Source: Pseudomonadota bacterium (GTDB taxonomy: Bacteria; Pseudomonadota; Alphaproteobacteria; Sphingomonadales; SMXR01). Taken from it: 8,482 nt of DNA. Location of the stretch: positions 1 to 8,482 of the forward strand of contig JADFFP010000041.1 of NCBI GenBank assembly GCA_022568115.1, written 5' to 3'. The first letter of the stretch is position 1. Each line of letters opens with the position of its first letter. Below the pieces are notes generated by a model that saw only the letters and a program-made list of their open reading frames with translations, was not told the origin of the DNA and did not search any database. Positions 6,032 through 8,482 of the stretch are shown piece by piece. The position numbers and the translations under genes were made by a program.

Positions 6032-7206
6032 TGGCGGACAAAAAATCAACCAGGCTGGTCAAGGCGGGGCGCCGTAAAAAGTGGACCGGGGGGGTCGTCA
6101 ACCCGCCGGTTTATCATGCCTCGACGGTCCTGTTCGATACCTACCAGGAGATGCGCGACGGCGTGAAAAAGGCCTTTTCCGAAGAGCTGTTCTACGGCCG
6201 TCTCGGAACCCCGACGCTGTGGGCGCTGGAAGAGGCACTGGCGGAACTGGAAGGTGCCAAGGGGGCCAAGATTTACCCTTCCGGCATGGCCGCCATTACC
6301 ACCTCGCTATTAAGCGTCCTGAAAGCCGGCGACCACCTTTTGATCGCCGATACGGTTTATGAGCCAACCCGCAAATTCGCTGACCAATTTTTGCCGCGCC
6401 TGGGCATTGAGGCGGACTTTTTCGACCCGATGGCTGGCGCCAGCATCGCCAAACTGTTCAAGGACAATACCAGGGCGGTATTTCTTGAAACCCCGGGTTC
6501 GCTGACCTTCGAGGTGCCGGACCTTCCGGCCATAGCAAATGCCGCCCATGCCCATTATATGTACGTTCTTTGCGACAACACCTGGGCGACCCCGCTTTAT
6601 AACAATGCCCTGGAAAAAGGCGCTGACATTTCGATCCATGCCGTCACAAAGTATATCATCGGCCATGCCGACGCCATGGTCGGGGCGGCGTTGGCCAACG
6701 CCAGAACCCACGGGCTGTTAAAGTACGCCACCTTCCAGCTGGGCCAGCTGACCGGACCTGATGACGCCTATCTGGCGCTCAGAGGCCTGCGCACTTTGGA
6801 AGTCCGCCTGAAGCAGCACCAGCAAAACGCCCTCGAGATCGCCCGGTGGCTTGAGGGCCATGCCATGGTTGAGCGTGTTTTGCATCCGGCGCTGCCCCCG
6901 TGCCCCGGCCATCAGGTATGGAAACGGGATTTTACCGGTGCGACCGGCCTTTTTTCGATCATCCTGAAAGCCGGCGAGCTGAAAAACATGGGCGCCTTTT
7001 GTGATCAGATGGCCCATTTCGGCATGGGCTTTTCGTGGGGCGGATTTGAAAGCCTGGTGCTGCCGCAGGAAGTCACCCCGGTCCGCAGCGCCACCCGCTG
7101 GGACGCCACCGGCCCCCTGATCCGCCTTCACATCGGCCTTGAAGATGTCGAGGATCTGAAGGAAGACCTGGACGCCGCCCTGAAACGGTTTGAGAAAACG
7201 CTTTGA
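6031..7206 (+). CDS. metC: Cystathionine beta-lyase (PLP-dependent)
   Basis: This 391-residue cytoplasmic enzyme of the Cys/Met-metabolism PLP family cleaves cystathionine to homocysteine, pyruvate and ammonia, and often acts on cysteine to release sulfide. The opening segment NPPVYHASTVLF, the phosphate-binding FYGRLGTPT from the neighbouring-subunit loop, YPSGMAAI, the PLP-stacking tyrosine in YEPTRKF, CDNTWATPL, and the Schiff-base Lys207 in AVTKYIIGHADAM are all visible. The wording SPG/TPGSLTFEVPDLPAI and the WGGFESL ending point to MetC rather than cystathionine gamma-synthase or gamma-lyase. The ATG at 6031 overlaps the sseA stop by one base (TGATG), with a G-rich stretch just upstream. 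The adjacency of sseA and metC is sensible because both handle cysteine-derived sulfur. Confidence 0.93.
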   Translation: MADKKSTRLVKAGRRKKWTGGVVNPPVYHASTVLFDTYQEMRDGVKKAFSEELFYGRLGTPTLWALEEALAELEGAKGAKIYPSGMAAITTSLLSVLKAGDHLLIADTVYEPTRKFADQFLPRLGIEADFFDPMAGASIAKLFKDNTRAVFLETPGSLTFEVPDLPAIANAAHAHYMYVLCDNTWATPLYNNALEKGADISIHAVTKYIIGHADAMVGAALANARTHGLLKYATFQLGQLTGPDDAYLALRGLRTLEVRLKQHQQNALEIARWLEGHAMVERVLHPALPPCPGHQVWKRDFTGATGLFSIILKAGELKNMGAFCDQMAHFGMGFSWGGFESLVLPQEVTPVRSATRWDATGPLIRLHIGLEDVEDLKEDLDAALKRFEKTL

Positions 7207-7224
7207 ACCCGATACAGTTTCCCG

Positions 7225-7917
7225 ATGTTTGAAAGCGCAGAATTCATCGCTCTGTGGCTGTCCTTCAGGGTCGCTTTTCTGGCGACCGTCCTGGGCCTGC
7301 CCCTGGCGGTCTTTCTCGCCCACGTTCTGGCGCGGCATAACTTTCGCGGCAAGACCGCGCTTGATTTGATCATCCATGCCCCGCTGGTGCTTCCGCCGGT
7401 CGTGATCGGCTACTTTTTGCTGATCACCTTCGCCCCCAACGGCGCGGTCGGAGGCTTCCTTGAAAACACCCTCGGCCTGAAAATTGCCTTTACCTGGCAA
7501 GGCGCGGCGCTGGCTTCGCTGATCATGGCGCTGCCCTTGATGGTGCGCGCGATTCGCCTGTCGTTTGAGGCCGAAAACCCGAAACTGGCGCTGGCCGCCC
7601 GGACCCTTGGCGCCTCCCCATTCCGGACCTTTTTCGACATCACCCTGCCGCTCGCCGCGCCGGGACTGATTACCGGCGGCCTTTTGGGTTTTGCCCGCGC
7701 GCTCGGGGAATTCGGGGCGACCATTACCTTTGTCTCCAACATCCCGGGGATCACCCAGACCTTGCCGCTGGCGCTTTATTCGGCAATCCAGCAGCCAGGC
7801 GGAGAGGCGGCGGCGCTGCGCCTGATGGTCTTCTCGCTGATTTTGGCGTTCGCGGCGCTGGGCCTTTCCGAATACCTGGCCAGGCGCCTGAAAAAACGGA
7901 TCGGAGGTTTGCCGTGA
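7225..7917 (+). CDS. modB: Molybdate ABC transporter permease ModB
   Basis: This inner-membrane permease has 230 residues, almost the same length as E. coli ModB, and about five or six hydrophobic segments. Family wording is strong: HAPLVLPPVVIGYFLL near residues 50-66, PLMVRAIRLSFE, the EAA loop AARTLGASPFRTFFDITLPLAAPG that docks on the ATPase, and the ModB-type GEFGATITFVSNIPGITQT after it. The substrate is molybdate and possibly tungstate. The start at 7225 is the first in-frame start after the metC stop, 18 bases away. No Shine-Dalgarno is visible in the gap, so expression may rely on translation from metC. No binding-protein gene (modA) precedes it, which is unusual, since modABC is the common order. 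Confidence 0.95.
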   Translation: MFESAEFIALWLSFRVAFLATVLGLPLAVFLAHVLARHNFRGKTALDLIIHAPLVLPPVVIGYFLLITFAPNGAVGGFLENTLGLKIAFTWQGAALASLIMALPLMVRAIRLSFEAENPKLALAARTLGASPFRTFFDITLPLAAPGLITGGLLGFARALGEFGATITFVSNIPGITQTLPLALYSAIQQPGGEAAALRLMVFSLILAFAALGLSEYLARRLKKRIGGLP

Positions 7918-8482
7918 GCGCTTCCCTGGTCATTGATGTCGTGAAAAGCTACCGCGGCTTTACGCTGAAGGCCAAAGCGGAATTCCGTCCCGGCGTCACC
8001 GCCCTGTTTGGGCCGTCCGGGGCGGGCAAAACCACGCTCCTCAACCTGATCAGCGGGGTTGAGCGCCCGGACGAAGGGGCGATTGCCTTTGGCGGTGAGA
8101 CGTTTTTCCACTCGATCCGGAAAATCAACCGCCCGCCGGAAGCGCGCCGGGTCGGATATGTGTTCCAGGACGACGCCCTCTTTCCGCACATGACGGTTGA
8201 AAAAAACCTCAGCTTCGGCGCCCGGAAAAACCGTCGACTTCATAGCCGGCTGGTTGCAATGTTCGATCTTGAAAAACTGTTGGACCGTTATCCGGCCAAT
8301 TTGTCGGGCGGCGAGAAAAAGCGTGTCGCGATCGCCCGCGCGTTGCTCAGCGAACCCGATATCCTGATGCTCGATGAGCCGCTGGCCAATATCGACGGCC
8401 GGCGGCGCGAGGCGTTCTTTCCCTCCCTCGACACCTTGAGAAAAGCAATCGCGATGCCGGTGATTTCCGTGCGCCACGAGGT
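7914..8482 (+). CDS. modC: Molybdate ABC transporter ATPase ModC, 3' partial
   Basis: The GTG start overlaps the modB stop by 4 bases (GTGA), with GGAGG (7903-7907) 6 bases upstream. The frame is open to the window edge (189 full codons). ABC motifs appear in order: Walker A GPSGAGKTT (residues 33-41), Q-loop VFQDDALFPHMTV (Gln85), signature LSGGEKKR (130-137), Walker B ILMLDEPL (150-157), D-loop ANIDG, and H-loop His188 in ISVRHE. The signature has KKR where many importers have KQR, a mild variant. The C-terminal molybdate-sensing TOBE domain expected in full-length ModC lies outside the window, so its presence cannot be checked. The substrate is assigned from the partner ModB. The ATPase alone would be assigned only to the MoiD/CysA/ModC-like importer class. 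Confidence 0.92.
   Translation, partial: MSASLVIDVVKSYRGFTLKAKAEFRPGVTALFGPSGAGKTTLLNLISGVERPDEGAIAFGGETFFHSIRKINRPPEARRVGYVFQDDALFPHMTVEKNLSFGARKNRRLHSRLVAMFDLEKLLDRYPANLSGGEKKRVAIARALLSEPDILMLDEPLANIDGRRREAFFPSLDTLRKAIAMPVISVRHE

Noticed and set aside
5162..6049. 295-codon open frame on the - strand across the sulfurtransferase gene
   Set aside because: It lies fully antisense to sseA, which has complete catalytic motifs. Its translation shows no recognisable domain and is rich in Gly, Ala, Pro and Arg as expected of a shadow frame in GC-rich DNA.
6718..7500. 260-codon open frame on the - strand over the end of metC and the start of modB
   Set aside because: It spans two well-supported genes on the other strand and has low-complexity Gln/Gly/Lys/Arg composition with no motif.
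7776..8477. 233-codon open frame on the - strand under modB and modC
   Set aside because: modC has every ABC ATPase motif in the + frame; the antisense product has none.

Overview
The window reads as chromosomal DNA of a Gram-negative proteobacterium, most likely an alphaproteobacterium. This rests on the closeness of the QueF, MetC and ModB sequences to proteins I remember from that class, on lipoprotein and Sec signal peptides that imply a periplasm, and on tight packing with frequent GTG starts. The organism call is inference; no rRNA or tRNA gene is present to settle it. I see no mobile element, CRISPR array or obvious transfer boundary.

Left part (1-1540): the 3' portion of an acidic amino-acid/dicarboxylate symporter (DAACS family), cut by the window edge. 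It is followed by a small secreted protein with a Cys/His motif of the YHYH type. That gene is followed by two consecutive hairpins, the second a good intrinsic-terminator candidate.

Queuosine block (1559-3317): queC and queE overlap by 4 bases on the + strand. queF lies convergently on the - strand, and the queE and queF stop codons share a single TTAA. Together these enzymes convert 6-carboxytetrahydropterin (CPH4) to preQ0 (QueE, QueC) and then preQ0 to preQ1 (QueF). queD and the downstream tgt/queA genes are not in the window.

Right part (3333-8482): a TATAAT-containing promoter region precedes seven tightly spaced genes on the + strand. In order they are a YceI-family lipoprotein, a cytochrome b561, a second YceI-family protein with a type I signal peptide, 3-mercaptopyruvate sulfurtransferase (sseA), cystathionine beta-lyase (metC), and the molybdate ABC transporter genes modB and modC. 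modC is cut by the right edge. Junctions are +1, -1, -11, -1, +18 and -4 bases, so they look like one transcription unit. The first three genes suggest a membrane and periplasmic electron or quinone module, the next two are sulfur amino-acid metabolism, and the last two import molybdate without an adjacent modA.

Each gene family is known. The unusual aspect is the gene combination in the right-hand operon, not an unknown protein.
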